In this document: positions 47,301 to 56,227 of the stretch, in pieces
Position numbering within the stretch: the first letter of the stretch is position 1
Layout of the letters: every line of letters starts with the position of its first letter
Origin: Saprospirales bacterium GYS_P2D
GTDB taxonomy: Bacteria > Bacteroidota > Bacteroidia > Chitinophagales > Saprospiraceae
DNA length: 64,000 bases
Assembly: GCA_009833045.1 (NCBI GenBank)
Contig: WUUP01000009.1
Coordinates: 140,262-204,261 of the forward strand
Direction: 5' to 3'
The notes under the pieces: generated by a model
Database searches by the model: none
What the model was told of the DNA's origin: nothing
The model's input: only the letters and a program-made list of their open reading frames with translations
Translations under genes and position numbers: made by a program

Positions 47301-50300
47301 ATCAGAACTGCTATATCCATCAGGCCCCGTCCATCCGACTACTGTACCTGCCGTAGTAGCAGATAGTGCCACCTCAGCAGCACTACAGCTGATCAAAAGG
47401 TCTTGAGTAGTGATAACAGGTTCTTCTGTATCCATTATTACTTCTACTGTACCTCTTGAGGTACATCCTTTATCATTTTGCACAGTGACTTCGTAAGTAC
47501 CTACAGTCCCTACTACTGGTGTTGCCTCGGTACTGCTGAATCCATCAGGACCTGTCCATCCGACTATCGATCCGTTAGTGGTAGCACTCAGTGCACCGCT
47601 TGACACTTCACAGTTAAGCATCAGAGGTTCAGTGCTTAGCTCTGGAGCTGTTATATCTTCTGTGATTTCTATTGACTCGCTGTGAGTACAGCCATTAGTC
47701 CCCATCACAGTCAGTGTATACATACCACTCTCGCTGACGCTCGGAGAATCTTCTGTGCTGCTAAAGCTATTCGGCCCAGTCCATTCCACTACTGTACCAT
47801 TAGTCACACTGCTCAGCTGAATCTCTGTCACCTCACATGTCAATTCTCCTCCTGTCAGTGTGGCAGTAGGTATAGTTAAATCTTCTACTACTTCTATCTC
47901 AATAGTATTCGGACATCCATTAGCTCCAAGGAGCTCAGCCCGATACATTCCTGGCTCATCTATAGATGGCGTTTCTTCGGATGAAACGAAGCCATTCGGT
48001 CCTGTCCACTCCACAAAATGAGTAAGATCATCCAAACTCAACTGAACAGAAGCATTATTACAGTCCAGTGTACCTCCAGAAGCAATAGCCGTCGGTGCAT
48101 CAAAATCTTCTGCAACTGTCAAAGTCGCCGTACCAATACATCCGTTAGCTCCTTCTACTTCTACCGTATAGTCCCCAGCTACATTTATCACCGGATTGTC
48201 CTCTGTAGAAAGGAAATTATTAGGCCCTCTCCATAGAGTTATATCTCCGTTCGTAACCGCATTCAGTGTGAGTTGTATTTGATTACAGTTGATACCTCCA
48301 TCTTGGACGGTGATAGAAGGTGGATCTATGCTCATAGTCACCTCTACTGTAGCCGTATTAGTACATCCATTGTCTCCTTCTACAGTGACCTCGTATTGTC
48401 CTGCCTCTGATACAGTCGGAGACGCATCCGTACTGCTAAATCCATTCGGTCCTGTCCACGATAAGACTGTAGCATCAGTAGTCACAGATATAGCTCCACT
48501 CACGGTATTACAGTCTAAGCTCAAATCATTTGGAGTCACCTCAGGCAATCCAAGATTATCCGTCACAACTACTGTAGCTGTGGCAGTACATCCATTAGTA
48601 CCCATCACTGTGACCTCATAGTCACCAGGTACAGTGACCTCTGGATTCATGTCTGTCGTAGCAAAACCATCTGGCCCTGTCCATGACACTATTGTGCCTG
48701 TAGTCATCGCATCGATGAATAAGGATGGTACATCACAAGATAGTTCACCGCCTACTGGGATGATGTCTGGCTCTCCGATATCTAAAGTGACTTCCGCATC
48801 AATAGAAGTTTCACATCCATTAGCAGCTCGGAGTGTAACAGTATATGTACCCTCTTCTGTGACTGTTGGAGTGATATCTGTAGATGTATATCCATTAGGT
48901 CCTGTCCATCCTACGAATTGATCGTTAGTAGTGAGACCAAGAGTAACTTCCTGATTATTGTTACAATCTAAGACACCTCCAGTAGCTGTACCGGTCGGTT
49001 CTGAGATATCAGCTTCTACTTCAAAGTCTCTGCTAAATGTACACCCATTCGCACCTACTAATTCAATAGTATAGGTACCTGGCTCTGTAGCCGTAGCGAT
49101 ATTATCTGTACTGAAATAGCCATTAGGACCTCTCCAAGCGACTAAATCTCCTGTAGAGGAATAGCTTATCTGTGTCTCTAATCCACTACTACAAGTAATA
49201 AGATCTACAGCTACTGTAGCTGTCGGTGAGATGATATCTTGAGATACATTATGCGTAAAGTCTGTCTGACAGCCATTAGGCCCCTCTATCGTGAGCGTAT
49301 AGAGGCCAGGATCAGTCACTATAGGTGATTGATCAGTGCTGCTAAATCCATTTGGACCTGTCCATTCTATAACTGTACCATTTTGCGTAGTATTCAGCTT
49401 CACTTCTGTCAGATCGCATGTCAGCTGCTCCGATGTGATCTCAGCATCTATCATAGTCACATTGACTACGAGGATACTATCACATCCCAAGCCCGACTGG
49501 CGACTAAGTAATATTTCTTCATTTATGGTCTCTGTAGTAAATACCTGTCCTCCAGCATTCACTGCCTGACCTACACATATAGTCTCATCGATATAGTGAT
49601 ACACAGGCTCTATAAATGTGAGATCTACTACCTTGCTTTTGCTACATCCATTATCTCCTACTTCCCAGTAAAACACATCGCTGCTATAATCTTTGTCAAA
49701 TCTGATCATCTGACCGAGATGATTTTCGATCATAGTATCTTGATCCGCACAGAAGGTTGAGATGACTGAGTCTACCTCAACAGGTAGCAAATTAGCATCT
49801 ATGATGATAGCGCTATCACACCCTACAGGAATCTCTAAATAAATCCCATCTTGAGGTATCCTATAGTCACGCATGAATGCATTGATAACCGTATCTTTAT
49901 TAGCACAGATATCAAATTCTATACGATGTGTTTTACTTTCTAACAATTCTCTTTTAGTAAATCTTACATTGACAATACTATCACACCCATTAGAAGCCGG
50001 TAATGGTAATACGTATTGACCATTATACGAATTCCCCCAAACTGTATCTATAGCCAACTCGTATTCTGGTATAAAAACATCTTGAAATCCTACCCAACTG
50101 CCATCTGTATCAACAGTATCATATACATACAGAAAATCTAATGCACACCCTGAAAAAACTATCGGCTGTCTTCTTTCTTTTGCCGGAATCGAGGTGATCC
50201 GAAAATCAAATCCTCCGCCACATCCACCGCTCTCGACGAATGTATCCTCTGTGATGCGCTCTCCGAGAAACTCTATATAGTCCCCAGCACATAAAGCTGT

Positions 50301-51782
50301 ATCTATGGTCACTATCTCCGCACCAGGTGCAACGATAAATTTGTACTGTCGTTGAGATACTTCTCCACAAGAGCTAATAGCCTCTATGAAGAAATTTTTC
50401 TCTCCAGGTGTAATGTTTTCAAAGCTTACACTTCTCATGGCAGCCTCCTCATCATTGATCGTCTCACCAATATCAATGAAATAGAAAATATCCTCTTCAC
50501 CATTGATAGAAAGGAAAAGACTCATGTCCATCTGAAACAGTTCAATCAAATCAAACCTCTCTGATGAATTATTACAAAAGACGGGTACTGGATTTGGCTG
50601 AATTGCAAAATTATCCAATCGTGAAACATCATCGACTTCGATAGTAAACTCAAATGTCTGAACACCAGGATCATCTGGAGTAAAGGTAAAGTCTAAAGTC
50701 TGCCCCGCAAATGCCGATAAATCGCTACCTGGAGACCAAGAGCCAGTTACACCATTATCTGAAGTCGTTGGTAGTGTCTCATAAGAACACATAATGCCAA
50801 AAAGACTGAACTCTGGAAAAGAAGTACACTCGGAAGTGGCACTACCTCGGACCTCGACTTCAATTGAAGCCTCACTTAGACATCCATTAGCGTCTATCAC
50901 CTGCACATTATACGTGCCAGACAGGTCTGGTGTCAAAGTCCCAGTAGCGAACTCAGCTCTTACATTCTCAGAAACAAAATTATTAGGGCCTGTCCAATAA
51001 AACGTATAATCAGGATCTGCATTAGTCTGTAGGATCAATGGGAGTGATGAATTCTGACAGATATATCCACCATCATGATTGATAGCAAATACGCTCAAAG
51101 AATTAATCGACTTCTCCACACCTTCTACGGTGATGGTGCTGATATCATAGTATTCGTCTGCTTCTTGGGTACCTCCACTGATAGTCAATTGGATTTGTAG
51201 AACATTTTCGAATGTTTCTTCCTGTAGCCCTACTCCTTCTTCTCCACATACTCTTCTGGTGATCACATCCATACCTCCACCCTCATAGAAGACGTTATAC
51301 TTCAATATCATATAATCCGAACCAGCCCATTCTGCCTGAGGCTCCATACATCCTCCTTCAATGATTTCTGCGGCTTGCTTATCATTCGCTGTACCACATT
51401 CGAGTGTACCTGATGAAGTGATGGTGTATGACAACCTTACTTGACAATATGGATTGAGCAAACTATTTGGGATAGTTAGGTCTATGGTAGAATTATTCTG
51501 TCCACAGACTCCCGGATCTCCGGGTCCACAGTCACAGCCACAGGTACCTTCCCAGTCTTGTATCCTAAATGAATTGCCCTGAACACCAAAATAGCCAGCA
51601 CCGTCACAGTCCTTAGCTTCTTGATTTCGAGCATCCCAAGAGATGCCTTGAGACGTAGTTCCTTGGTATTGTCCAGCGTAAACGGCCCAGTCGAGGGCGT
51701 CAATGGTCTGAAAAGTTTGGCCCTCAGCTATACTACAGTACAGACATAGGAGTGCCAGGGTAAAAAGGGTTAACTTCTTCAT
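44385..51782 (-). CDS. Giant secreted adhesin with about 19 tandem Ig-like domains and a gliding-motility C-terminal domain
   Basis: A 2465-residue protein with a signal peptide (SIAEGQ). Residues 20-240 are a Cys-rich N-terminal domain (CGCDCGPGDPG); a first Ig-like unit lies near 260-310; residues 400-760 carry beta-rich domains with several CDSI motifs. From about residue 780 to 2210 there are 19 tandem units of 75-77 residues, each with an L-x-C near its start, a V.WTGPNGFSSTD core and an GANGCT end; the Cys pair probably forms a disulfide. Then SprB-like sequence and a final domain with MQIFDRWGNKVFEE and TSATGVYVYCVTVYN, the C-terminal signal of gliding-motility (type IX secretion, type B) proteins. 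It stands alone with its own terminator. The role is likely adhesion or gliding. Confidence 0.9.
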   Translation of the reverse strand: MKKLTLFTLALLCLYCSIAEGQTFQTIDALDWAVYAGQYQGTTSQGISWDARNQEAKDCDGAGYFGVQGNSFRIQDWEGTCGCDCGPGDPGVCGQNNSTIDLTIPNSLLNPYCQVRLSYTITSSGTLECGTANDKQAAEIIEGGCMEPQAEWAGSDYMILKYNVFYEGGGMDVITRRVCGEEGVGLQEETFENVLQIQLTISGGTQEADEYYDISTITVEGVEKSINSLSVFAINHDGGYICQNSSLPLILQTNADPDYTFYWTGPNNFVSENVRAEFATGTLTPDLSGTYNVQVIDANGCLSEASIEVEVRGSATSECTSFPEFSLFGIMCSYETLPTTSDNGVTGSWSPGSDLSAFAGQTLDFTFTPDDPGVQTFEFTIEVDDVSRLDNFAIQPNPVPVFCNNSSERFDLIELFQMDMSLFLSINGEEDIFYFIDIGETINDEEAAMRSVSFENITPGEKNFFIEAISSCGEVSQRQYKFIVAPGAEIVTIDTALCAGDYIEFLGERITEDTFVESGGCGGGFDFRITSIPAKERRQPIVFSGCALDFLYVYDTVDTDGSWVGFQDVFIPEYELAIDTVWGNSYNGQYVLPLPASNGCDSIVNVRFTKRELLESKTHRIEFDICANKDTVINAFMRDYRIPQDGIYLEIPVGCDSAIIIDANLLPVEVDSVISTFCADQDTMIENHLGQMIRFDKDYSSDVFYWEVGDNGCSKSKVVDLTFIEPVYHYIDETICVGQAVNAGGQVFTTETINEEILLSRQSGLGCDSILVVNVTMIDAEITSEQLTCDLTEVKLNTTQNGTVIEWTGPNGFSSTDQSPIVTDPGLYTLTIEGPNGCQTDFTHNVSQDIISPTATVAVDLITCSSGLETQISYSSTGDLVAWRGPNGYFSTDNIATATEPGTYTIELVGANGCTFSRDFEVEADISEPTGTATGGVLDCNNNQEVTLGLTTNDQFVGWTGPNGYTSTDITPTVTEEGTYTVTLRAANGCETSIDAEVTLDIGEPDIIPVGGELSCDVPSLFIDAMTTGTIVSWTGPDGFATTDMNPEVTVPGDYEVTVMGTNGCTATATVVVTDNLGLPEVTPNDLSLDCNTVSGAISVTTDATVLSWTGPNGFSSTDASPTVSEAGQYEVTVEGDNGCTNTATVEVTMSIDPPSITVQDGGINCNQIQLTLNAVTNGDITLWRGPNNFLSTEDNPVINVAGDYTVEVEGANGCIGTATLTVAEDFDAPTAIASGGTLDCNNASVQLSLDDLTHFVEWTGPNGFVSSEETPSIDEPGMYRAELLGANGCPNTIEIEVVEDLTIPTATLTGGELTCEVTEIQLSSVTNGTVVEWTGPNSFSSTEDSPSVSESGMYTLTVMGTNGCTHSESIEITEDITAPELSTEPLMLNCEVSSGALSATTNGSIVGWTGPDGFSSTEATPVVGTVGTYEVTVQNDKGCTSRGTVEVIMDTEEPVITTQDLLISCSAAEVALSATTAGTVVGWTGPDGYSSSDAAPMVSAAGEYMVEVMGANGCTATATLTITEDFDTPTVSTVGGELNCNNDMRLTLSTTTNATSVSWTGPNGFSSTEINPEVSEAGTYTVTASYANGCTSTADAMVVENVAEPVVNVEDAELNCANNNQILLTAQTDDAVVMWQGPDGFTSFDESPMISIPGDYTATVQGVNGCTATASLTITQDNELPTVTTNNIDLDCSTPSALLSATTSATIVGWSGPDDYSTTEVSPEISEPGEYMVTVMGANGCEATATLTVTANTELPSIDLSANGTELSCGVTSLSLSAQTSATVVGWTGPGGYTSSDAVAQATVDGAYTVTVRSDNGCENTETIDITMNSTLPIIISEDKLIDCNNPDVTLTITTDGVSYTWTGPAGFTSQDEAPTVSAGGMYEVTVTGANGCTATAQVMVDEDFALPTVTTTDAQLECDNNAQASLSFSSGATFLRWLGPEGYESTDQNPQVQVPGEYTIEVVGANGCIGTATSMVSGGSDLPSADLSVSNVLTCDVTSATISATTVDEIVEWTAPDGSVIASATPTVGIPGSYTVTLRNADGCLGYSSIEVVEDITTPDVVLTGGALSCTTDELQLGISTNGTVVEWTGPAGFSSTDMQPMVSTAGTYEVEVVGANGCIATQQVEITENIDAPAITLSQTGGVSCQSAGATLNIQTAGQLVEWTGPAGFSETDASPIVYEPGVYTATVVGANGCTASEEIEVEFEEFSIEIGEVIGSCEGVANGTFTITNVTGATPPFSFSANGQVVEITSLPYTVEDLATGLYTFIAVNDNGCTDEVQVTIEEDRELDVAIDAITINPLGEYDLSLEYDGEIDRVIWEDTEGLSCYDCINPMVTIEDDATFNVTVYDANGCVASTGIALSANGIGNIYMPNIIDLSSLNGNGKFYPQGNTSQNGTYDMQIFDRWGNKVFEEVDVPLNSKLHGWSGMFNNRTSATGVYVYCVTVYNEFGGKKTIKGDVTVIR
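45163..49440 (-). repeat. Array of 19 coding tandem repeats of about 225 bases
   Basis: The repeats encode the WTGPNGF-type domains of the giant adhesin. Neighbouring copies differ at many codons (for example WTGPNGFSSTD, WTGPDGYSSSD, WRGPNNFLSTE), so the array is old or has been kept diverse; no two neighbours are near-identical. Boundaries are approximate. Confidence 0.85.
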
Positions 51783-51898
51783 TGTTTTATTGAGATCGTG
51801 CGTTACATAAATGACACCTGTTTTACACTATCCCCCTATTTTTCCACCCTTATTCAGTTTATAATTCACTATACAGAATAAACCATCATAGCTATAGT

Positions 51899-51913
51899 CT
51901 GTAAATATTACAG
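51899..51913. promoter_or_regulatory. Inverted repeat in the lysS promoter region
   Basis: CTGTAA-ATA-TTACAG is a 6-bp inverted repeat placed directly before the -7 box of lysS, where a bound protein would cover the promoter. Its ends CTGT..ACAG look like a LexA-type box but with a 7-base rather than 8-base centre. The role is unknown. Confidence 0.3.
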
Positions 51914-51921
51914 TAATTTTG
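51914..51921 (+). promoter_or_regulatory. -7 box of the lysS promoter
   Basis: TAATTTTG matches the Bacteroidota -7 consensus TAnnTTTG exactly, 25 bases before the lysS ATG. The -33 position (gcta) does not match TTTG, so the promoter would depend mainly on the -7 box. Confidence 0.45.
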
Positions 51922-51945
51922 CGGCTCAATTTTGAATTATAGCTT

Positions 51946-53460
51946 ATGCACCTCAGCGAACAGGAAATAATAAGAAGAGAAAATCTTCAGAAAATCAAGG
52001 ATCTGGGTATCAACCCTTTTCCCAGTGAAGAATATCCGATCACTCATTATTCGATAGATATTAAGTCTGAATACAAAGAAGAAGATAAAGAGCAGTGGAC
52101 TGAAATATCTGTAGCTGGTAGACTCATGATGAAAAGAATCATGGGAAAAGCGTCATTCGCTGAACTACAAGATAGCCAAGGGAGAATCCAAATCTATGTC
52201 AACAGAGACGAAATCTGCCCTGGCGATGATAAAGCACTATATAATACCGTATTCAAAAAACTACTCGATATCGGTGACTTTGTAGGGGTAAAAGGCTTCA
52301 TGTTCACCACAAAAACTGGGGAACTCACACTACATGTGAAGGAACTAACCCTCCTAAGCAAATCACTTAAGCCTCTCCCAATCGTCAAAACTGACGCTGA
52401 TGGTAAAGTGCATGATGCAGTGACCGATCCAGAGTTCAGATATCGGCAGCGATATGCAGATCTCGTCGTCAATCCTGATGTCAAAGAAGCATTCATCAAG
52501 CGTACCAAAATGTATAATAGCATTAGAGAATTTCTGAATGAAAAGGGTTATCTCGAGGTCGAAACGCCGATACTTCAGCCGCTCTACGGAGGTGCAGCGG
52601 CTCGCCCTTTTAAGACGCATCACAATACTCTCGATATGACGCTATATATGCGTATAGCGAATGAACTATACCTAAAGCGACTGATCGTTGGAGGTTTTGA
52701 TGGAGTATATGAATTCTCAAAGGACTTCAGAAATGAAGGAATGAGTAGGTTTCACAATCCAGAATTCACCCAAATCGAGCTATATGTAGCCTACAAAGAC
52801 TACGAATGGATGATGAATCTGGTAGAGGAGATGATCGAGAAAGTGGCTATAGACGTCACTGGATCTACTGAGGTACAGGTGGGCGACAATGTCATCAATT
52901 TTCAGCGACCATGGAAGCGCTATACTATGTATGGCGCTATCAAAGAATTCACTGGTGTAGACATCTCGGAGATGGATGAGGAACAGCTCCGTGCTGCGGC
53001 TAAAGAACTCCAGGTACCGCTCGATAAAACTATGGGTCGAGGAAAGATCATTGATGAGATCTTTGGTGAGAAGTGTGAGCCCTACTTGATACAGCCTACC
53101 TTCATCACTAACTATCCTGTTGAGATGTCACCCCTGGCTAAAAAGCACAGAAAAGAGGAAGGTCTTGTTGAAAGATTTGAAGCCATCTGCAATGGTAAAG
53201 AAATCAGCAATGCTTTCTCAGAGCTGAATGACCCGATCGATCAACGTGAGCGATTTGAGGCGCAGCTCGAGCTGGGCAAGCGAGGTGACGATGAAGCAAT
53301 GATGCTTGATGAGGACTTTCTCAGAGCACTCGAGTATGGGATGCCACCTACAGCTGGTGTCGGTATAGGGATGGATCGTCTTGCGATGATCATGACTAAT
53401 TCTAATTCGATACAGGATGTATTATTCTTCCCTCAGATGAAACCTGAAGTCAAAAAATAG
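51946..53460 (+). CDS. lysS: Lysyl-tRNA synthetase, class II
   Basis: A 504-residue class II enzyme of normal length. The N-terminal OB-fold anticodon-binding domain (about residues 50-150) contains [21 protein letters not shown] read in part; the catalytic domain shows motif 1 in [21 protein letters not shown], motif 2 in [20 protein letters not shown] and motif 3 in [15 protein letters not shown]. It charges tRNA-Lys in the cytoplasm. FabI follows 32 bases later on the same strand, so the two are probably co-transcribed. Confidence 0.97.
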   Translation: MHLSEQEIIRRENLQKIKDLGINPFPSEEYPITHYSIDIKSEYKEEDKEQWTEISVAGRLMMKRIMGKASFAELQDSQGRIQIYVNRDEICPGDDKALYNTVFKKLLDIGDFVGVKGFMFTTKTGELTLHVKELTLLSKSLKPLPIVKTDADGKVHDAVTDPEFRYRQRYADLVVNPDVKEAFIKRTKMYNSIREFLNEKGYLEVETPILQPLYGGAAARPFKTHHNTLDMTLYMRIANELYLKRLIVGGFDGVYEFSKDFRNEGMSRFHNPEFTQIELYVAYKDYEWMMNLVEEMIEKVAIDVTGSTEVQVGDNVINFQRPWKRYTMYGAIKEFTGVDISEMDEEQLRAAAKELQVPLDKTMGRGKIIDEIFGEKCEPYLIQPTFITNYPVEMSPLAKKHRKEEGLVERFEAICNGKEISNAFSELNDPIDQRERFEAQLELGKRGDDEAMMLDEDFLRALEYGMPPTAGVGIGMDRLAMIMTNSNSIQDVLFFPQMKPEVKK

Positions 53461-53492
53461 ATCGATCATAACAAAACTAAATATCTGCAATC

Positions 53493-54314
53493 ATGGCAAA
53501 TAACTTATTAAAAGGAAAACGAGGTATAATATTCGGAGCGCTGGATGAAAAATCCATCGCTTGGGCTGTGGCAGAAAGATGCCATGAAGAAGGGGCTCAA
53601 ATAGTACTGACTAATGCTCCAGTAGCATTACGATTTGGAAAAATAAATGAACTCGCAGAAAAACTAAATACGAAGGTAATTCCTGCTGATGCCACCAAAA
53701 TCGAGGATATTGAAAATCTATTCACAGAATCAATGGAGCTTCTGGGTGGTAAAATAGATTTCGTCCTCCACTCTATAGGCATGTCACTTAATGTGAGAAA
53801 GAAGAAAGAGTATACTAATCTCAACCATGACTGGATGCTTAAGACTTTTGATATATCTGCGGTGTCTTTTCATAAGGTGATGCAGGTAGCGTATAATATG
53901 GATGCTATGAATGACGGTGGTTCAATATTAGCATTGACGTATATGGCTGCTCAGCGTACCTTCCCAGAGTATAATGAAATGGCAGAATCCAAAGCTCTAC
54001 TTGAGTCTTATGCACGTAGCTTTGGCTATCACTTTGGCGTAAAAAACAAAGTCAGAGTCAATACCATCTCTCAATCCCCTACTATGACCACTGCCGGTAG
54101 TGGAGTGAAAGGATTTGGTACGTTCTTCGATTTTGCGGATAAGATGTCACCATTGGGCAACGCTGATGCAGCTTCCTGTGCCGACTATTGTGTAGTGATG
54201 TTTTCTGACTTGACTCGCATGGTCACGATGCAAAATCTCTTCCATGATGGAGGATTCATCAATATGGGTATCAACTCTGTCGCCTTAGCTGGTGACGAAG
54301 ATGCAGAAGCTTAA
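53493..54314 (+). CDS. fabI: Enoyl-[acyl-carrier-protein] reductase (NADH), FabI type
   Basis: A 273-residue short-chain-dehydrogenase-like enzyme. FabI features are the N-terminal KRGIIFGALDEKSIAWAVA cofactor motif, VLHSIGMS, LTYMAAQRTFPEYNEMAESK with the Y-x6-K active site, and the substrate loop ISQSPTMTTAGSGVKGF. It performs the last reduction of each cycle of fatty acid elongation. Its stop overlaps the stop of the convergent porin gene by 4 bases. Confidence 0.96.
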   Translation: MANNLLKGKRGIIFGALDEKSIAWAVAERCHEEGAQIVLTNAPVALRFGKINELAEKLNTKVIPADATKIEDIENLFTESMELLGGKIDFVLHSIGMSLNVRKKKEYTNLNHDWMLKTFDISAVSFHKVMQVAYNMDAMNDGGSILALTYMAAQRTFPEYNEMAESKALLESYARSFGYHFGVKNKVRVNTISQSPTMTTAGSGVKGFGTFFDFADKMSPLGNADAASCADYCVVMFSDLTRMVTMQNLFHDGGFINMGINSVALAGDEDAEA

Positions 54315-56143
54315 TCTAATAGAGTCCAGTTAACTCCAAAAGCGACTCTAAAATCATATACATTATATCCATTCAGATAGCTTAAGTCGGTTCCTGTGAG
54401 TCGGCTTAAGCTATTATTGGTTTTTAGATAGAAGTGAAACTTGTCGATGTCTAAAGTAAAATAGGGATTGAGGATTACAATATTACCTGACTTTGCTCCG
54501 GAATAATCATTGTAAAAAGCCCCCAAAAGCGGCTGATAGCTGGGGACGTCATAAGATGGCAGCACATAATAATCCATGCCTATGGCAGAGGCCAGTTGCC
54601 GTTTAAACAGTTTAAAGTCAATCTCCAATGAGCCCGCTATCTGGATGGCCGGTCTAAGTATTCTATCAGTAGTAATATGCTGTATCTGTAGTCCCGTCTC
54701 ACCTTCTATCCATCGCCATGACCAAGGCATAGTAAAGTCAGCTGTGATGTAACTATAAGGAGACTCCTCTTGATAAGGTAACCCTTGCTGATCAAACAAT
54801 ACTGCATCCCACACATGCCCAACTTTCAAATTCGCATCCCATGGACTACCATATCTAGATATATGAGCACTGAGGTTGACAGCATAGAGAGCAGAAAAGT
54901 CATTGTCGTACAGCCTTTGTTCACTTACTTGAAGTACCCTTTGATGGAGTGTAGGCTGTAGCCTTTGCAACACGAGCTCCGCATCTAAGTGATATCGCCC
55001 AAATCGCCTGCTCAGACGATTGATCCACTCTATATCACCTCCCCCATCAATCAAGGCAAGCTCAATAAAAGAACTGGCCATACCCTCATCTGAAAACTTC
55101 AAGTCAACTCCTCCAAATAAATCAATCTGTGTGAATGACATGGTATCAATTGCTTGGGAGAATGCATAACCATTCACAGTAAGACCTGCTGACCACATCC
55201 TATCCCCACCTTCTATGTTTATTTGATTTTCGATATAGCGTCGATTGAGATCATAGGCCAACTCAACAGTAGTCAAGTCTGAAAAACTATAAAATACACT
55301 CTCATTGGTACTGACAGAAGCGTCCGAAAAGGAGAAATTATGCTTCTTCATTCCGATTTCCGTCTTTAGCCATATGGTTTTATCATTCCATATGCTATCT
55401 CGTAGCACCATTTTATTCCCAATGACGAATTTGGTATTAGACAAGTTAGACACTCCATTTTCATCTTTTGTCAAAGTCCTGCTGTTCGCCTCGTCAATCC
55501 CGATATTGCTGTAATGCACATAGCTCTTACGTCTACCCTCTCCGAGATCTTGATAAAGCTTGATATCCATCGCTCCTATTTCATTTGATTGGTTGTCGAG
55601 CCAGCTATCGTCACTATATTTTTGATAGTCAAAATTGAGTAAAATATTACGGGCAAAACGACGGTAAAATCCTACATTCAAGTTGGAGCTATTGATATTG
55701 TATCCTTTTAGGTATTGGAGATTCCATAGACTTCGATTTACTTCTATTGCTCTATCCTTTGCTATATGCTGCAGCAAATGATCATACTGATAGTAGCCTA
55801 TGTCCAATCCTACTGGATTAATAACGCCTTGATAAGGACTGATCCCCGCAGAATTCTCTGATCCATGATTGGGAGTGAGAAAGTAATTTTTATAATAGGG
55901 TTCGATACGATGTCCCTTTACCACATTGGTATCAATATCAGCTATATCTCCATTCAGCTCAAGACTGATTGATCTAACGCTCAGTTTTGGACGATCAATG
56001 GTATCTTGAGTATTAGGATTTCCTTGTCGCTGCTGATTTTGAGTATAGTTACCCGAACTAAAATCAGACGGAGTATTACCCACTTGGCCGAAACATACCA
56101 AATAGACAAAGCTAAAGACGAACATGAATGCAAATCGCAACAT
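54311..56143 (-). CDS. Bacteroidota putative porin
   Basis: A 610-residue protein with signal peptide (VCFGQ) and a linker rich in N/Q/T up to about residue 50. The remainder alternates hydrophobic and polar residues in the manner of a large outer-membrane beta-barrel, with many aromatic strand ends (for example NLNVGFYRRFARNILLNFDY and KFHFYLKTNNSLSRL) and a terminal strand FRVAFGVNWTLLD. SISLELNGDIADIDTNVV and PYQGVINPVGLDIGYYQYD are typical of the Bacteroidota 'putative porin' family. The solute is unknown. It begins 84 bases from the end of the next operon and stands alone. Confidence 0.8.
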   Translation of the reverse strand: MLRFAFMFVFSFVYLVCFGQVGNTPSDFSSGNYTQNQQRQGNPNTQDTIDRPKLSVRSISLELNGDIADIDTNVVKGHRIEPYYKNYFLTPNHGSENSAGISPYQGVINPVGLDIGYYQYDHLLQHIAKDRAIEVNRSLWNLQYLKGYNINSSNLNVGFYRRFARNILLNFDYQKYSDDSWLDNQSNEIGAMDIKLYQDLGEGRRKSYVHYSNIGIDEANSRTLTKDENGVSNLSNTKFVIGNKMVLRDSIWNDKTIWLKTEIGMKKHNFSFSDASVSTNESVFYSFSDLTTVELAYDLNRRYIENQINIEGGDRMWSAGLTVNGYAFSQAIDTMSFTQIDLFGGVDLKFSDEGMASSFIELALIDGGGDIEWINRLSRRFGRYHLDAELVLQRLQPTLHQRVLQVSEQRLYDNDFSALYAVNLSAHISRYGSPWDANLKVGHVWDAVLFDQQGLPYQEESPYSYITADFTMPWSWRWIEGETGLQIQHITTDRILRPAIQIAGSLEIDFKLFKRQLASAIGMDYYVLPSYDVPSYQPLLGAFYNDYSGAKSGNIVILNPYFTLDIDKFHFYLKTNNSLSRLTGTDLSYLNGYNVYDFRVAFGVNWTLLD

Positions 56144-56171
56144 AGGCGATCAAAGGTAGGTGAATACACAC

Positions 56172-56196
56172 AAAAAAGGACCCATAAAATGGGTCC
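56172..56196 (-). terminator. Rho-independent terminator of the secreted-protein operon
   Basis: A perfect 8-bp stem (GGACCCAT / ATGGGTCC) with a 3-base loop, followed on the minus strand by six T residues, 31 bases after the stop of the SdrD-like gene. It ends the four-gene operon and shields the porin gene. Confidence 0.92.
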
Positions 56197-56227
56197 TCAT
56201 TACAGCATAATTCTAATCAAAAACTAA

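Noticed and set aside
45163..49440. Periodic repeats as a CRISPR array
   Set aside because: The period is about 225 bases, the frame is open throughout and the repeats encode protein domains.
51823..51845. GGGGGATAGTGTAAAACAGG upstream of the giant adhesin gene, resembling the operator motif
   Set aside because: It lacks the GGTAA core and a second half-site, and the gene has no link to the glycan locus.
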